This document shows, in pieces, positions 9,703 to 22,207 of a stretch of DNA of 64,000 nucleotides. The DNA is from Hydrangea macrophylla (lineage: Eukaryota; Streptophyta; Magnoliopsida; Cornales; Hydrangeaceae). Location of the stretch: positions 23,747,501-23,811,500 of the forward strand of contig CM066998.1 in the NCBI GenBank assembly GCA_033977485.1. Direction: 5' to 3'. Each line of letters starts with the position of its first letter. The first letter of the stretch is position 1. A program made the position numbers and the translations under genes. The notes under the pieces are model-generated. The model saw only the letters and a program-made list of their open reading frames with translations, searched no databases and was not told the DNA's origin.

Positions 9703-10983
9703 TTTGGTTGGGAGCTTTTATGATTTTCCATACTCATGGATTTTTTCTTCTCCTCTTCTAATTTTTTTTTATTTTGTTCAATTTCTGATTCTCTATGAAT
9801 CAAATCTTGTTGAGTTTTAAACTCAAATAATGGATTCTCTGCGAATCAATACTTTAATGGAGTTTCTGTAACTCAATATTAATGAGTTTTAATCTCATGG
9901 CTGATATACATATGTCTTGTACTATATGTGTATATATATATGTGTATGTGCTGCCATTTTGAAAATGACAACCGTGAATAGTTATTTTGGAAACCTTTCT
10001 CAAAGTTTTCGTATGTATGTATATCTATGAATATTGGGCATTCAAACTTCCCATCTTGGAAAAGTGACTGGACGGATTGTATTATCATATGTGAGATACA
10101 GTTTCTTTTGTGGGTGTACTTAATATACAAACTTTATTTATACACATATGAGTTTATGATATGACTTTGAAAGGCAATGTCAGAATAGTTACTGTGCCAA
10201 TCACAGTAAAGAAAGTGGATACATTTGTTCTCATCTTCAAAACATAAATAAAGATAATGAAAGGGAGGTTTTACTTGATAAAACAAAACATGCACAGTGG
10301 ACATAGTGGTATAATGTTTTCCTAATCTATAGGCCCAACCACTCCACAAATTTTACCTCTGGTGGTTACACGTGGCATCTCAAAGTTTAACTGGGTCTTG
10401 AACCTTCCCTATAACCTTCTTTTGAGTGATGTGTTAATTGGGATTTTATTTTATTTTATTTGCAATAAAGAAAAGAATTTTTTGAAGTATATATAATGAA
10501 TAGAATTTATGTATTAAATAAAATAAAATAAAACACCTTTAATTGATGTCATTGGGTAATGATGATTATTTTGAATTGTAAATTACAGATATATAGTTGG
10601 TGACTACCAAAGTAGCTTAACTATAAAGAATTATATATGGATAATCAAGTCAAATTATTAGATGATGATATGACTCAATTCATTAGAAATGTAAAAATGA
10701 ATACCCAAAGGTATATCATTTTAAGGATATCAATGAATTGGAACAAAGCTGCATACCCAAAGGTAACAGTTTATTTAAGGGATATATTATTAGGTGAAGA
10801 AATTCACCATAATGGATGAAAATTATTTATTTTGTGATTTTAACCCAAAGGTGAAAGTTACAAGTAAATATCTTATTAATGTTGATTAATTGTTTATTTG
10901 TGATTTTGACCCAAAGGTAAAACCACGACTAAACATTTTATTTATGTTGATAATTCAAAGCATTAATTGGTGAATTTATTTCC
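9703..10983 (+). other. Untranslated leader with ACCCAAAGGT motifs
   Basis: About 1.3 kb of AT-rich leader without a gag frame. ACCCAAAGGT occurs four times (10703, 10755, 10843, 10909). The leader ends in TTTATTTCCATTGCAG (to 10990), which looks like a plant 3' splice site right at the start of the gag frame. Confidence 0.6.
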
Positions 10984-11709
10984 ATTGCAGCTTCTATCCC
11001 CGTATCATTGCACTCGCATGCTTCGTCTGTTCCGATACTTAATGGAACTAATTTTTCAGACTGGTGTGAACAAGTTCAGTTTCACATAGGTGTACTGGAT
11101 CTTGATTTAGCACTCCAAATTGAAAAACCCGCTGCTATTACTGATTCAAGCAGTGAGGAGGAAAAGGCCTTATACAAAGCATGGGAAAGATCGAACAGAC
11201 TTAGCAGTATGTTTATGCGAATGACTGTTGCAAGCAACATTAAGTCACCGCTTCCCCAAACTGACAATGCTAAGGAATTTATGAAAATTATGGGAGAGCG
11301 CTTTCGTACCGCTGATAAGTCTCTAGCGGGTACACTAATGGCTCAACTTACCACAATGAAATATGATGGGGTGCGAGGAATGCATGAGCATATCCTTGAA
11401 ATGACCAATCTAGCTGCAAAACTAAAGACTTTGGGGATGACTGTGGATGAGTCCTTCCTTGTGCAATTCATTCTGAATTCCTTGCCTCCTCAATATGGCC
11501 CATTCCAAATCCATTATAACACTATAAAGGATAAATGGAATGTTAATGAACTGGCCAATATGGTTGTACAAGAAGAGGCAAGGCTTAAGCAACAAGGACA
11601 TAACTCTGTTCATCTCGTAACTCAAGAAGCTAAAAAGAAATGGAGGAAGTTTGGAAAGGGCAAGAGACAAGCACCACCTGAAGTAAAAGAGTCTGCTCAA
11701 GCTAATTAG
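10984..11709 (+). CDS. gag: Copia gag (capsid part), no AUG start
   Basis: The open frame after the TGA at 10972 reads SIAASIPVSLHSHASSVPIL, then LNGTNFSDWCEQVQFHIG, a copia gag start (UBN2-type capsid domain). It continues with MTNLAAKLKTLGM and SLPPQYGPFQ to the TAG at 11707-11709. The capsid protein would package element RNA in cytoplasmic particles. The expected start codon reads ATT (10984-10986), and the first in-frame ATG is about 75 codons downstream (11209). Either the AUG was lost by one substitution, or it comes from a spliced leader exon. After the TAG the same frame continues into the zinc knuckle, so gag is cut between capsid and nucleocapsid. Confidence 0.8.
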   Translation: MAASIPVSLHSHASSVPILNGTNFSDWCEQVQFHIGVLDLDLALQIEKPAAITDSSSEEEKALYKAWERSNRLSSMFMRMTVASNIKSPLPQTDNAKEFMKIMGERFRTADKSLAGTLMAQLTTMKYDGVRGMHEHILEMTNLAAKLKTLGMTVDESFLVQFILNSLPPQYGPFQIHYNTIKDKWNVNELANMVVQEEARLKQQGHNSVHLVTQEAKKKWRKFGKGKRQAPPEVKESAQAN

Positions 11710-14700
11710 GCTCATAAAGTGGGACGTGACAAAGATAGGTGCCTCTTTTGTAGAAAATTTGGGCATCGTCAGAAAGATTGTCAGAAACGCAAGGAATGGT
11801 TCGAAAAGAAAGGTAAGCTTTCAGCTTTCGTATGTTTCGAATCAAATCTTGCTGAAGTTCCATCTAATACTTGGTGGATTGACTCTGGTGCTACTGTTCA
11901 TGTTTCAAATTCGATGCAGGGATTCCTTACAACCCAAACCATAGAGCCAAATGAGAGATTTTTGTTCATGGGGAATCGGGTCAAAGCTTCTGTTGAGGTC
12001 GTGGGAACTTTTCATTTGTTTTTAAATTCCGGTGTCTATTTAGATTTGTTTCAGACACTTTATGTACCTTCTATTTCCCGCAATTTAATTTCTTTGTCTA
12101 AACTGGATATGGATGGTTATTCCTTTAAGTTTGGAAATAGATGTTTCAATTTGTTTAAGAATGATTGTTTTATTGGTTCTGGCTCATTGTGTGATGGTTT
12201 ATACAAATTGAATCTTGACTCTCACTTTGCTGAAGCCCTTATGACCCTGCATCCTAATGTTGGAACTAAACGTAGCTCAATTAATGAAAACTCCTCCATA
12301 TTGTGGCACAAAAGGCTGGGTCATATATCCAGAGAAAGGTTAGGAAGATTGGTAAAGGATGAAATCCTTCCAAACCTTGATTTCACGGACTTTGGTGTGT
12401 GTGTGGATTGCATTAAAGGAAAGCAAACCAACCACACGAAGAAAGGTGCCACAAGAAGTGCAGAGCTTCTTGAGATTATCCATACCGATATTTGTGGACC
12501 TTTCACCACATCAGGTTTCTGTGGTGAAAAGTATATTATCACCTTTATCGATGATTTTTCACGTTATGGTTATGTCTATTTATTACATGAAAAATCTCAG
12601 TCGATAAATGCCCTTGAGGTGTTTGTCACTGAAGTTGAAAGACAATTAGACAAAAAGGTAAAAATCATCAGATCGGATAGAGGTGGTGAATACTATGGTA
12701 GATTTAATGAATCTGGACAGTGTCCTGGTCCTTTTGCTAAATTCCTAGAAAGGCATGGTATTTGTGCGCAATACACAATGCCTGGAACGCCACAGCAGAA
12801 TGGTGTAGCTGAAAGACGTAACCGTACACTAATGGATATGGTTAGGAGTATGTTAAGTAACTCTACCTTACCCGAATCATTGTGGATGGAGGCACTTAAG
12901 ACCGCCATGTATTTATTAAACCGGGTTCCTAGTAAGGTAGTCCCTAAAACTCCTTTTGAGTTATGGACTGGTAGGAAACCTAGTTTAAGACACCTGCATA
13001 TTTGGGGTTGTCCGGCGGAAGCTAGAATTTATAATCCACATGAAAAGAAATTGGATTTTCGAACGACGAGTGGCTATTTTATTGGCTACCCAAAAAAATC
13101 CAAAGGGTATAGGTTTTACTGTCCGAACCATACTACAAGAATTATAGAAACTGGTAATGCAAAATTCCTTGAGAATGACGAGAACAGTGGGAGTGAGAAA
13201 TCACGAAATGTGGTTATTGAAGAAGTTAGGGTAAATATTCCTTTACGTATAACTTCTCAACAAATTGTTGTCCCTACATGTATCACTCATCTCAATGACA
13301 ATGAACAACAATTGAATGCTGAATCACCCCACAATGAAGTTGTTGTCAATGATCAGCTAGTAGAAGAACCACAAGAAATAGCATTAAGGAGATCTCATAG
13401 GGAAAGGAGGTCAGCTATCTCGGATGATTATGTGGTTTATCTACATGAATCTGATTTTGACATAGGAACGAACAAGGTCCCGGTTTCATTTTTCCAAGCC
13501 ATAGAAAGTGATGACTCTACTAAATGGATTGATGCCATGAATGATGAATTGAAATCAATGGACCAGAACAAAGTCTGGGATCTCGTTGAATTGCCTGAAG
13601 GTTACAAGAAAGTTGGATGTAAATGGGTTTTTAAAACCAAATGTGACTCTAAAGGCAATGTCGAACGACATAAAGCTAGACTTGTGGCCAAAGGTTTCAC
13701 TCAGAAAGAGGGCATTGATTACAAAGAGACTTTCTCTCCTGTTTCCAAGAAAGACTCACTTAGAATCATTATGGCTTTGGTGGCTCACTATGATCTAGAG
13801 TTGCACCAAATGGATGTAAAGACGGCTTTTCTTAATGGGAATTTAGAAGAAGAAGTCTACATGGAACAACCTGAAGGCTTCTCATTAAAAGGAAAGGAAC
13901 ATATGGTTTGTAAGCTTAAGAAATCGATATACGGACTTAAACAAGCTTCTCAACAATGGTATCTTAAGTTCAATAATATCATTGTTTCCTTCGGTTTTCA
14001 AGAAAATAATGTTGACCGCTGCATATATCTGAAGGTTAAGAGAAACAAGTTTATATTTTTGATTCTGTATGTCGATGACATCTTACTTGCCACTAATGAT
14101 CTTAGTTTGTTGCACGAAACTAAGAAATTTCTCTCTGAGAACTTTGAAATGAAAGATATGGGTGAGGCAACTTACGTGATCGGAATTGAAATCTTTCGAG
14201 ATCGATCACGAGGATTGTTAGGGTTGTCTCAGAAAGCATATATTGAAAGGGTTCTAGAGAGATTTGGTATGGATAAATGTTCAGCTAGTGATGCACCAAT
14301 TCAAAAGGGTGATAAATTTAGCCTTATGCAATGTCCACATAATGAGTGGGAGCGTAAGCAAATGGAAAGAATTCCTTACGCCTCAGCTGTGGGAAGCCTA
14401 ATGTATGCGCAAACTTGCACTAGACCAGACATCAGTTTTGCAGTTGGCATGTTAGGCAGATACCAAAGTAATCCTGGAATGGATCACTGGAAGCTTGCAA
14501 AGAAAGTGATGAGATATTTGCAAGGAACTAAGAACTATATGCTGACATTCGGAAGGACTGATGATTTGGAAGTAGTCGGTTACTCCGACTCTGATTTTGC
14601 TGGATGTCCAGATAGTAGAAAATCCACCTTGGGATACCTGTTTCTACTAGCTGGAGGAGCAATCTCATGGAAAAGTGCAAAGCAAACTACTATTGCTTCA

Positions 14701-15048
14701 TCCACTATGGAAGCTGAATTTGTGGCGTGCTTTGAAGCCACTGTTCATGGATTGTGGTTGCGGAATTTCATCTCAGGACTTGGAATTGTCGACTCTATTG
14801 CCAAGCCGCTGAGAATTTATTGTGATAACACCGCAGCTGTTTTCTTCTCTAAGAATGACAAGTATTCTACTGGCGCAAAGCATATGGAATTAAAATACTT
14901 TGTCGTCAAAGAAGAGGTTCAGAAACAACGAGTGTCTATAGAGCATATAAGTACAAAACTTATGATTGCAGATCCACTAACTAAGGGATTAGCACCAAAG
15001 ACATTTAAGGAGCATGCTAGTCGTATGGGTGTAATCCATGATAGTTAA
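11710..15048 (+). CDS. pol: Copia pol polyprotein (NC-PR-IN-RT-RH)
   Basis: About 1112 codons in the same frame as gag, straight after its TAG. Order: zinc knuckle [14 protein letters not shown] (residues about 11-24), aspartic protease [11 protein letters not shown] (about 55), integrase HHCC zinc domain (LWHKRLGH...CVDCIKG, about 195-235), integrase catalytic core with [15 protein letters not shown] and NGVAERRNR as the D,D,E residues (about 255-370), a [12 protein letters not shown] segment, reverse transcriptase with YVDDILLA (about 783) and RNase H with YSDSDFAGC and STMEAEF (about 950-1050). All catalytic residues I can check are present. The order integrase before reverse transcriptase defines Ty1/copia. 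It copies and integrates the element. Without read-through or reinitiation it has no start of its own. Confidence 0.93.
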   Translation, partial: AHKVGRDKDRCLFCRKFGHRQKDCQKRKEWFEKKGKLSAFVCFESNLAEVPSNTWWIDSGATVHVSNSMQGFLTTQTIEPNERFLFMGNRVKASVEVVGTFHLFLNSGVYLDLFQTLYVPSISRNLISLSKLDMDGYSFKFGNRCFNLFKNDCFIGSGSLCDGLYKLNLDSHFAEALMTLHPNVGTKRSSINENSSILWHKRLGHISRERLGRLVKDEILPNLDFTDFGVCVDCIKGKQTNHTKKGATRSAELLEIIHTDICGPFTTSGFCGEKYIITFIDDFSRYGYVYLLHEKSQSINALEVFVTEVERQLDKKVKIIRSDRGGEYYGRFNESGQCPGPFAKFLERHGICAQYTMPGTPQQNGVAERRNRTLMDMVRSMLSNSTLPESLWMEALKTAMYLLNRVPSKVVPKTPFELWTGRKPSLRHLHIWGCPAEARIYNPHEKKLDFRTTSGYFIGYPKKSKGYRFYCPNHTTRIIETGNAKFLENDENSGSEKSRNVVIEEVRVNIPLRITSQQIVVPTCITHLNDNEQQLNAESPHNEVVVNDQLVEEPQEIALRRSHRERRSAISDDYVVYLHESDFDIGTNKVPVSFFQAIESDDSTKWIDAMNDELKSMDQNKVWDLVELPEGYKKVGCKWVFKTKCDSKGNVERHKARLVAKGFTQKEGIDYKETFSPVSKKDSLRIIMALVAHYDLELHQMDVKTAFLNGNLEEEVYMEQPEGFSLKGKEHMVCKLKKSIYGLKQASQQWYLKFNNIIVSFGFQENNVDRCIYLKVKRNKFIFLILYVDDILLATNDLSLLHETKKFLSENFEMKDMGEATYVIGIEIFRDRSRGLLGLSQKAYIERVLERFGMDKCSASDAPIQKGDKFSLMQCPHNEWERKQMERIPYASAVGSLMYAQTCTRPDISFAVGMLGRYQSNPGMDHWKLAKKVMRYLQGTKNYMLTFGRTDDLEVVGYSDSDFAGCPDSRKSTLGYLFLLAGGAISWKSAKQTTIASSTMEAEFVACFEATVHGLWLRNFISGLGIVDSIAKPLRIYCDNTAAVFFSKNDKYSTGAKHMELKYFVVKEEVQKQRVSIEHISTKLMIADPLTKGLAPKTFKEHASRMGVIHDS

Positions 15049-15435
15049 TTCCATGAATGTAGTGGATTCTAAAGCATTAATGTTTTGCTCTTTAGACATT
15101 TGAGATCTCATTAAAGTTTTATTTCTGTTAATTTATGTTTTCTATTATGAATGTACATGAATGATTTGATAAATGAAAACAGTATTTTGTCTTCATAAAG
15201 ACATCATTGACGGACCTTATGGATCTTCTCAATTTATGGTCATGTTAATTAGGTTACTAGTGTAGTAGTATATGGAAGGGACTATGTCGGTTTTTTGACA
15301 TACAACCGCCATAACTCGCGGTAGTGGCTTATTTAACAATGACATTATGATATCCACTTAATGAAAATGATGGTTTCAATACGCGATCGCATGTATGCTA
15401 AATCCACAATTGAATCACAAACATATCATATGGGC

Positions 15436-15447
15436 CAAGTGGGAGAA
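15436..15447 (+). promoter_or_regulatory. Polypurine tract of the copia element
   Basis: AAGTGGGAGAA abuts the 3' LTR at 15448. It is the expected plus-strand primer. The 390 bases between the pol stop and here are untranslated. Confidence 0.8.
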
Positions 15448-15778
15448 TGTAAGACCCGGTTTTTGTGTCCCACATGATATGTGTTGTGTGTATTGTTAGT
15501 GGGTTAGTGGGTTACCATCTTAGTGGGTTGGAGAAGTTACTTCCAACTATCCCTACTTTGATGGGTAAGTGGGATGAGGAAGTTGTTGGGAGTTGGTCCT
15601 CTCTCTATTATAAATATACACATCCCCCATCATTTGTGTATCTAAGATGAAAGCATAGAGAGAGAAATCAACTTCTTCTTCTTGTATTCTTTTGCTAAGC
15701 ATTATCATGGAGCAAGGTATAATTTAATATGTGAAAATCATGAAAGCTCAGATTCTCTTAGAATCATGAAAGTTTACA
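15448..15778 (+). repeat. 3' LTR of the young copia element
   Basis: 331 bp, the same as 9358-9688 except for T in place of C near position 12 of the LTR. It is followed by the TACAA duplication. Confidence 0.95.
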
Positions 15779-15783
15779 TACAA

Positions 15784-16785
15784 ATATTATATCAAGTTTT
15801 TTTTAATATTCCAAATTTCTCTGTTAGAAATATAAATGAAATATTTTTTTCAGAAAATATTGGTCCACGACATGATAAATTAGTTTATGTCAAGAAAATT
15901 TGATCAGCCTTAAGTGGTAAGTGCACTTACATGTTCCTCAAAATCAGGACTAGTCAGATTGATGGATAGGTTTCTCATCAATAATAACACCTAGAAAAGA
16001 GCCAAAACGAATAGGTTAGTTGTAAATAAGATTTTTTAGTCATACGCTCTTTCTACAATTGCCCAATCTTTTTACCTGCCTTTGTTACACCAGTTGGGGA
16101 CACTCCCATTGTCATTATCTCATCTCATATAATATCTATTAGACTATTACTATAACCTCTATATAGACTTAACCTCCTAGAATAGACAATGATTAGTTTT
16201 TTGGTTAAGGGAACCTCCAACGACCAAATGTAGTGGCAGTAATTTTACTTTTTTGAAGGTTTTATAGTAATTACTTTAATTGCTTGCACAAGTTGATAGT
16301 TTCAATAATCACAACAATACCCCTCCTACAATATCAACATCAGCATCAACTTCAGCACAAGTTTAATAGAGTTGTAATTTATTAAATTTTATTTGCTTAA
16401 AACTTCAGATTAAGTAAGAACGATGTCTCTGCGTACCACAGAGAAAATAAATACCATATTATATATTAAATAACAAAAACAAAGTAGGCCAGAAGACCCC
16501 AAAATCATACCATTTCAACATCTATTGAGTCCATCTTTTTAAAATTTTGCAAATGACCGTCAGGGTTTGGATCAAAGACACTACCAATAAAGGCGTATAC
16601 TTAGGCAAGTGAAGAAGAATTGCAACAAACTGAAAGATTTTCAAAGGTGGTAACAAAAGGGGAAATACTGCAAACATAGTAGATGATAAAAGCATTTCTC
16701 ATGCTAAAAGATTACTACAAACATGGTTAAAATATATATATATACGCCGATTCAAGTGTAAAGGAATTTCTCATGCATATTATGC
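15784..16785. other. AT-rich stretch, nothing recognised
   Basis: No gene or transposon end was recognised. It continues the sequence interrupted by the copia insertion and may be the interior of the larger CACTA element. Confidence 0.4.
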
Positions 16786-16793
16786 GCGTTCGT

Positions 16794-16995
16794 TAGGGGT
16801 GTAAACGGTTCGGTTTGGTTCGGTTCGATGTGGTTTTTGACAAAACCGATCGGTTTCGGTTCGGTTCAGTTCGGTTCAGAGTGTGTAAATTTTCGGTTCG
16901 GTTTCGGTTTTGCACTGCACAAATTAAATTAAAATCGACCGAACCGATCGGTTCGGTTCGGTTTGTCAGTTTGGTTCGGTTTTTGAACACCCCTA
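16794..16995. mobile_element. hAT-type MITE with 8-bp duplication
   Basis: 202 bp with inverted tips TAGGGGTGT and ACACCCCTA, and an interior built of GGTTCGGTTC-type repeats. A perfect 8-bp duplication GCGTTCGT flanks it (16786-16793 and 16996-17003). Eight-base duplications and these tips fit the hAT superfamily. There is no coding capacity. The ORFs on both strands are by-products of the GGTTCG repeats. Confidence 0.92.
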
Positions 16996-17003
16996 GCGTT
17001 CGT

Positions 17004-17968
17004 AGCCAGGGAAAAGAAAATTCAAGCATTTATGATAGAATCCATTCTAAGCCAAATTAACAAACAGAAAATAACTAGCTTGAGACATTTAATTGGCATA
17101 AAAGAAAAAAGAGTCTGATTTTCATACCCAGTTGATAAGAAGATTCCAATACTCACTTTGGGGTGTCCCTTTAAGGGCAATAATGCATCTAAAACTGTGG
17201 ACTACAACTTCTACAAACTCGAAGAATACCCAAGAGGGTGCTACCAGATATTCCCCACTTTGCTTATTAAAGATACTCTATTATATTAAAAAAAAAAAAC
17301 TAGTTATTTTTTTTTATCAAAATCTAACTTACCCAGAGGAAAGACAATTGTAATTGAGTCCAAAAATAGCTCTAATGTATAGAATCTACAAGTTCATAGC
17401 ATCAAGCTAGTGCTTTTCACAAAAAGGCAAGCATAACTTCCAAAACCTAGCTACCAACATTAGAAAATCAACGTGTCAAGTGTGTACCAAATGCATGGTT
17501 GAAATCCAGACTTCTATACCATAACTGCTAGAACTCATAATGCATTGAGAACTGAAGATCTATGGTATTATCCTTTGGTCTCAAACTTCCTATACTTTTG
17601 TTAACTTAAATTTCACGAATTAATACCATTAAAACCAGACTGCTATAGTAAGTCAAAGCTTAAGACCTTTTCGTCTAATATTACATGTGCACATGGTATT
17701 GGAACTACAGAATCTCTGCTCAAAGAATAAAACACGTCCACAAAAATTGGTTACAAATTTTCGCTGTCCACGTAGTTCAACTCCCAGCCATTTTTGACTA
17801 GCCCCAAAAGTGAATAAAAGACACAACTAGAAATTTCTCATACTAGCATAGCAAAATGGCATTTATGGTATACTTTGACATTATGTAATTATTAGTTATT
17901 ACTCAGCTTCACAGTGGCATGTTAAGAGAATAATGAGAAGTGAAAATGTCCATAGTTTGACACTACTA
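17004..17968. other. AT-rich stretch, nothing recognised
   Basis: Only short frames without family likeness, and no repeat structure found. Confidence 0.4.
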
Positions 17969-18654
17969 ATTGATGAGGGTTGGTTTTCGTAGAATACTAG
18001 CCCGATAAAGAATAGAATTTGTCAATTTTTGCCCCATATCTTTAGTTCTACATGTACTTGTATTTCAATCTATCTCTTTATGCAGTGATATATTTCCTTG
18101 GTATGTTGTTGAGTTTAGTATCGCGTTATGCAGGTTTCCGAAGCTGGAATGAATAACAGGTTGAAAAGGGATACCTCAAGAACGAAGAGGACATCTCGAA
18201 GATGAAATTGAAGTCCTAATCGATTGCCATGTTTGGCAATCGATTGGCATCCATTCCAAACCAATTGATTGTCATTATAACCAATCGATTGGGATTCATA
18301 ATCGATTGGTTATAATGACATTTGATATTTTGAGTGACAACAATTTTAAAAGTGACATTAAAAGCATTTTATAAAAATTGACATAAATAATAGAGTTTTT
18401 ATGTCACTTTTTTTAAAAAGTGACATAACTACTTAAAAGGTGACATAAAAAGCACATGTGAGAAATATTTATGTCAATCATATTTTGAGTGAGATAAAAA
18501 TCATTTTTTCTAGTAGTGAACATACCAAGGAAATATATCATTGTGTAAAGAGTTAGATTGAAATACAAGTGCAGGTAAAACTGGAGATATGGGGCAAAAA
18601 TTGACAAATTCTATTCTTTATCGGGCTATGTTCTAGAAAAAATAGCCCTCATCA
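17969..18654. repeat. Inverted repeat, two arms of about 135 bp
   Basis: The left arm (17969-18106, from TTGATGAGGG to CCTTGGTATG) is the reverse complement of the right arm (18519-18654, from CATACCAAGG to CCCTCATCA) with scattered mismatches. The 410-bp spacer holds ATCGATTG palindromes (18218-18315) and a CACTA end whose terminus abuts the right arm. The origin of the inverted pair is not known. Confidence 0.75.
18316..18518. mobile_element. CACTA transposon end fragment
   Basis: Read on the minus strand the terminus is CACTACTAGAAAAAATGA (18518 down to 18501), the classic plant CACTA tip. Subterminal GTGACATAAAAA motifs in both orientations precede it. The opposite terminus is not seen, so this is a deleted copy. 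It differs from the family at 7378 and 54593. Confidence 0.7.
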
Positions 18655-20680
18655 CGACCCCTAATAGAATTAGAACAAGCAAAGATGAGAGACAATCGGT
18701 GTTACAATTTTATTGAACTAAACAAAAGGAAAATCCTAACTCACTTTTGCCGGAATTGCAGTTGCATTTAGCGTATGCAACAAGCCTTTGAACCCTTAGG
18801 TCCTCCCTAGTGGACGAGTTGTGTCTTATGAGGGTTTTCAGGGAATATACCCACAAAGTTCATACAATAAGCTTTCTAGACCTATAAGGAATTTCAATTT
18901 CTCTTAAATGCTAAATATCATGCACAACAAAGATATCGTTTCCTTTATCATGCCATGGAGATAAACAACATATTACAAAGTAACCATTCTAGTCAAAATT
19001 ACATTCATAGCTTTCGTACATCCTTATGTGTGTGTGGAGTTAACAACTACAATCGAAATCTTCATCTCAGAGTTATTTAGATTGATCATGTTCAAGATTT
19101 CATAGTTTCAACTCAATTCTCAAACGGTTTACACTCGAAAATGGGATCACGCTGAAACTAGCGCAAAAGATGTGCACTCATAGTATCAAGCTCAAATGAG
19201 TAAATCTAGAGGCTATCAAACATGATTTCATACTAGACACTGATAAAACGCTTATTTTGAAGTATAGGAGTCTCATGAATGGAATACTATTTACCACAGG
19301 AGTGATCTACTGAGGAAAACTCATTCTATACTCGAAATTTTATTAAAGTTATCTAGAATCCTTAGAACTTGTGGAAGGAATAAGCAGAGTAGTTAAGATG
19401 GTGAGATGTGACTACGAGTTCAAGCATGTGACCAGGTATTTTCATATTCAACTTCACTCTTTTCATTAACTCGATCTTCCACCACGTTTTAATTTTTTCA
19501 ACCCACCATTTCTCTTCTCCTTTGCCCTTTTCTTTTCAATATAGCTCTTTTTTATTTCTTTTTTTTAACAACTTCTTTTACTCCTTTAGCCACCAGCACA
19601 AACCAATTACATGCTTAAACTCTATATACATATATAATTTTAGAAAGAAGCATTGAGTTATGATAGGTAAGTGAAAGTTGAATTTGCTCGGGTGATGGGG
19701 TGAGCTATCGATGGCCTAAATCATTTTTTTGATACTATAATTTATTTAGAGTATTTTCTCAGTTTTTAAATTTGTAGATCTTGAACGTTCTTCTGAAGCA
19801 ACTAGCCAAGTAAAACAAGAATGAGACTCTCGACGAGATATTAGCGTATTTCAAGGAATGACACGAGTTTTTGTGATTAACCCTTAGAATAAAAGAATGG
19901 CTCAAAACTCACTAGGGCTTAAAGTTTTCACTATTAATCCAATCACATGACATTCATTTTTTCACTCTAATAAAAAAATTTCTATTGTAGCTGTCAACTC
20001 GTGTAAGTATTTTCAGGATATATTCATGCTATGGATATAAACCAGATTAACGACAAAGTAACATGTAATCGAAATCCATGACATGATAAGAAAGAATATG
20101 AATGCCTCATCGCATAGTAATTTTACTAGGAGATATGATATTTCTGAAAATCAAAAGCTTACGACAACCATATTATTTAGAAATTTTCAATTTTTAAGAA
20201 TAACAAACTAAAACACACCAAACAACAAACATGGAAATTATAATACTTAGTAGGTGTGCATTTTTAATAAATAGGTGTGTATATCTACCCCCTACGCCCA
20301 ACTGAAAAAAAATTATCCCCAATGGAGGTATTTCAAGAAAACAAAGGTAGATATCACCTTTTATACGCATTACCGTTCACAATTCAGAATTCACCTGTTT
20401 AAATACCACAATCTCCACAAACAACCAAGATCAAGAATAACATAGAAAACAATAGAGAATATGAACAATGGAAAACATGATCCAAGAGCAAAAAGAACTA
20501 TCTATATAACAAAAATATCCAAAAATCGTGTAAAGTCCATATACAGATATAAACATAACCAAAAGTATCCATCCAACCAAAAAAGATTATCCACACATCC
20601 AAATATAGAAACAAAAAAGAGAGGGAAGATAACATAACATAACATAATCAGAAACTCTTTCTCACTCCCCAAAGTTGATC
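18655..20680. other. 2 kb without a recognised feature
   Basis: AT-rich, with no open frame of interest. It could hold the 3' untranslated part or decayed 3' LTR of the minus-strand element to its right, but no match to the LTR at 30826 was found. Confidence 0.35.
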
Positions 20681-22207
20681 CTAGGGCTTAGTAAATGAAG
20701 GGTCACCAGAGGTCGTGGTCGCAAGATCAGAAAAAGGATCTGCGACCTCACTACCATACTCAGCAACTGTCTCAGTCTGGACAATAGCTGCCGGGTCACT
20801 CTTAGCCAGCGTGGGAGTAGCAGCTGGAGGTAGTGGCGGTGGTGGTCGCATCTCAGAAATTACAACCTCTTGTGGCACAGATGTGGATGCCGGGTCAATA
20901 GTTGGAATTGTCTGTGGAGGCAGTGTAGATGTAGAGTGTAGGGATTGCTCTACCCCCAACAGCATCAGAATCTGATTCATCTGACTTGCCAGCTGCCCAA
21001 GCTGTAAGGAAAATTGATCTCGATCTGATGCCCTTTGAATGGCCTCCAACTCTTGTTGGGCACTAAGCTGTCTAACTGTCTCTTGTAGTCTTATCCTCGC
21101 CTCCTTTTCTTGAATAAGGAGATCATAGACCGCCTGAATTATGGCGAGGGCTGCAGGCTGGTGCCACTGTAACTTATATGGGCCCTCAGCCACAGTCAGC
21201 GTCCTTGGGTCCTCCTCATTGCCCTCATCATCAACCAAGACTGCATCTTGACCTCTGCCGTAGGCGTCCCTGGGTCCTCCTCCTCCTCTAATTCTTCCCC
21301 CCTCTCTTTCTTTTTCCTTCACTCTTCTTCTTACCACTTCCTTCCCCCACCTTCCCTTTTTCTCACCTCTTTCTTCAATTATGACAATGATCGTTTAGCT
21401 ACTGACTCTCCAAATACCCCCCCAACTTAGCCCGTTGGAGGGTCTCGCTAACAGGTACAACTAAACCAGCTACCTCACACACACAATGAATTGCCCAAGC
21501 ACCCTTAGGTGCTGGGATTTACAAGGATGATGCATGGGTTCAATGAATAACTCAACAAACAATCGTGCAAGGCAAACAGGCAACCCAGTTCCAATGGTAT
21601 ATAAAACCTTGTATACTACCCAACCAGCTCCAATTTATAAGTTGTTGCAGCTACAGAGCGGCAGGTGGAGTAGGTGGTAATCCATCATCAGGCTATGGTC
21701 GTCAAATGTTGTGGTACCTGTGTATTTCTTAACTTTTCTGCCAGAGATCTCTATAGCCACAACATCAAATTAACGAAAGGAACAGTTTGAATGAACAGGA
21801 TATAGATGATCTGGGACCTCGGGGATACCTAATGTTCGAGCCACTGAAGCTGGACTAAACTCGATTGCCCATCCCTGAACGTACGAGAAATATGTATAAG
21901 GGACACTTGGGCTCTTAACCATGCAAGCACATGCAGCTCTAATCCATGAAGCTTGAACTCGTTTGGCCATTGTGAGAACTGGGAGATCAGGATAGGCTCG
22001 AAGTCGAGAAAGGTAGAAAGGGACCTTATCGTCGCTCCATAGATTCTTGAATTGCCTTTCCACCATAATTTCTTGGGTTTGGAAGTACTTCGTGAACCAT
22101 GTATTTTCCTTATCAATTCTAAAGTCGTGGGCGAGTGGCGAATCGGGAATGTCTAGAGATATGGGTTTTTCAGGGTGGGGGCCACTGTCTTTTAGCTTTG
22201 GAGCCAT
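20681..22207 (-). pseudogene. Extra ORF of Athila-like element, broken
   Basis: Minus-strand coding sequence begins MAPKLKDSGPHPEKPISLDI at 22207, runs to about 21770 and resumes after stops and frame changes at 21337 (RLQETVRQLSAQQELEAIQ) to 20681. The first part (WFTKYFQTQEIMVER, then YFSYVQGWAIEFSPASVART) resembles the putative plant transposon protein domain found downstream of pol in Athila elements, sometimes called env-like. The second part is Gln-rich, then Pro/Thr-rich. Position after integrase on the same strand fits. Two G-rich runs (near 21419 and 20672) are possible polypurine tracts. No function is known. Confidence 0.55.

Larger units (their letters stand above)
9358..15778 (+). 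mobile_element. Young, complete Ty1/copia retrotransposon
   Basis: 6421 bp, flanked by a perfect duplication TACAA (9353-9357 and 15779-15783). LTRs are 331 bp each and differ by a single C/T in my comparison, so insertion is recent. Order is LTR, initiator-Met primer site, long leader, gag, pol (protease, integrase, reverse transcriptase, RNase H: copia order), polypurine tract, LTR. Pol is open over 1109 codons. Gag lacks an AUG at its expected start, and an in-frame TAG separates it from pol, so the copy is probably not able to move by itself. Confidence 0.95.

Noticed and set aside
16793..17060. Overlapping ORFs on both strands around 16.9 kb
   Set aside because: They come from GGTTCG repeats in the hAT MITE.
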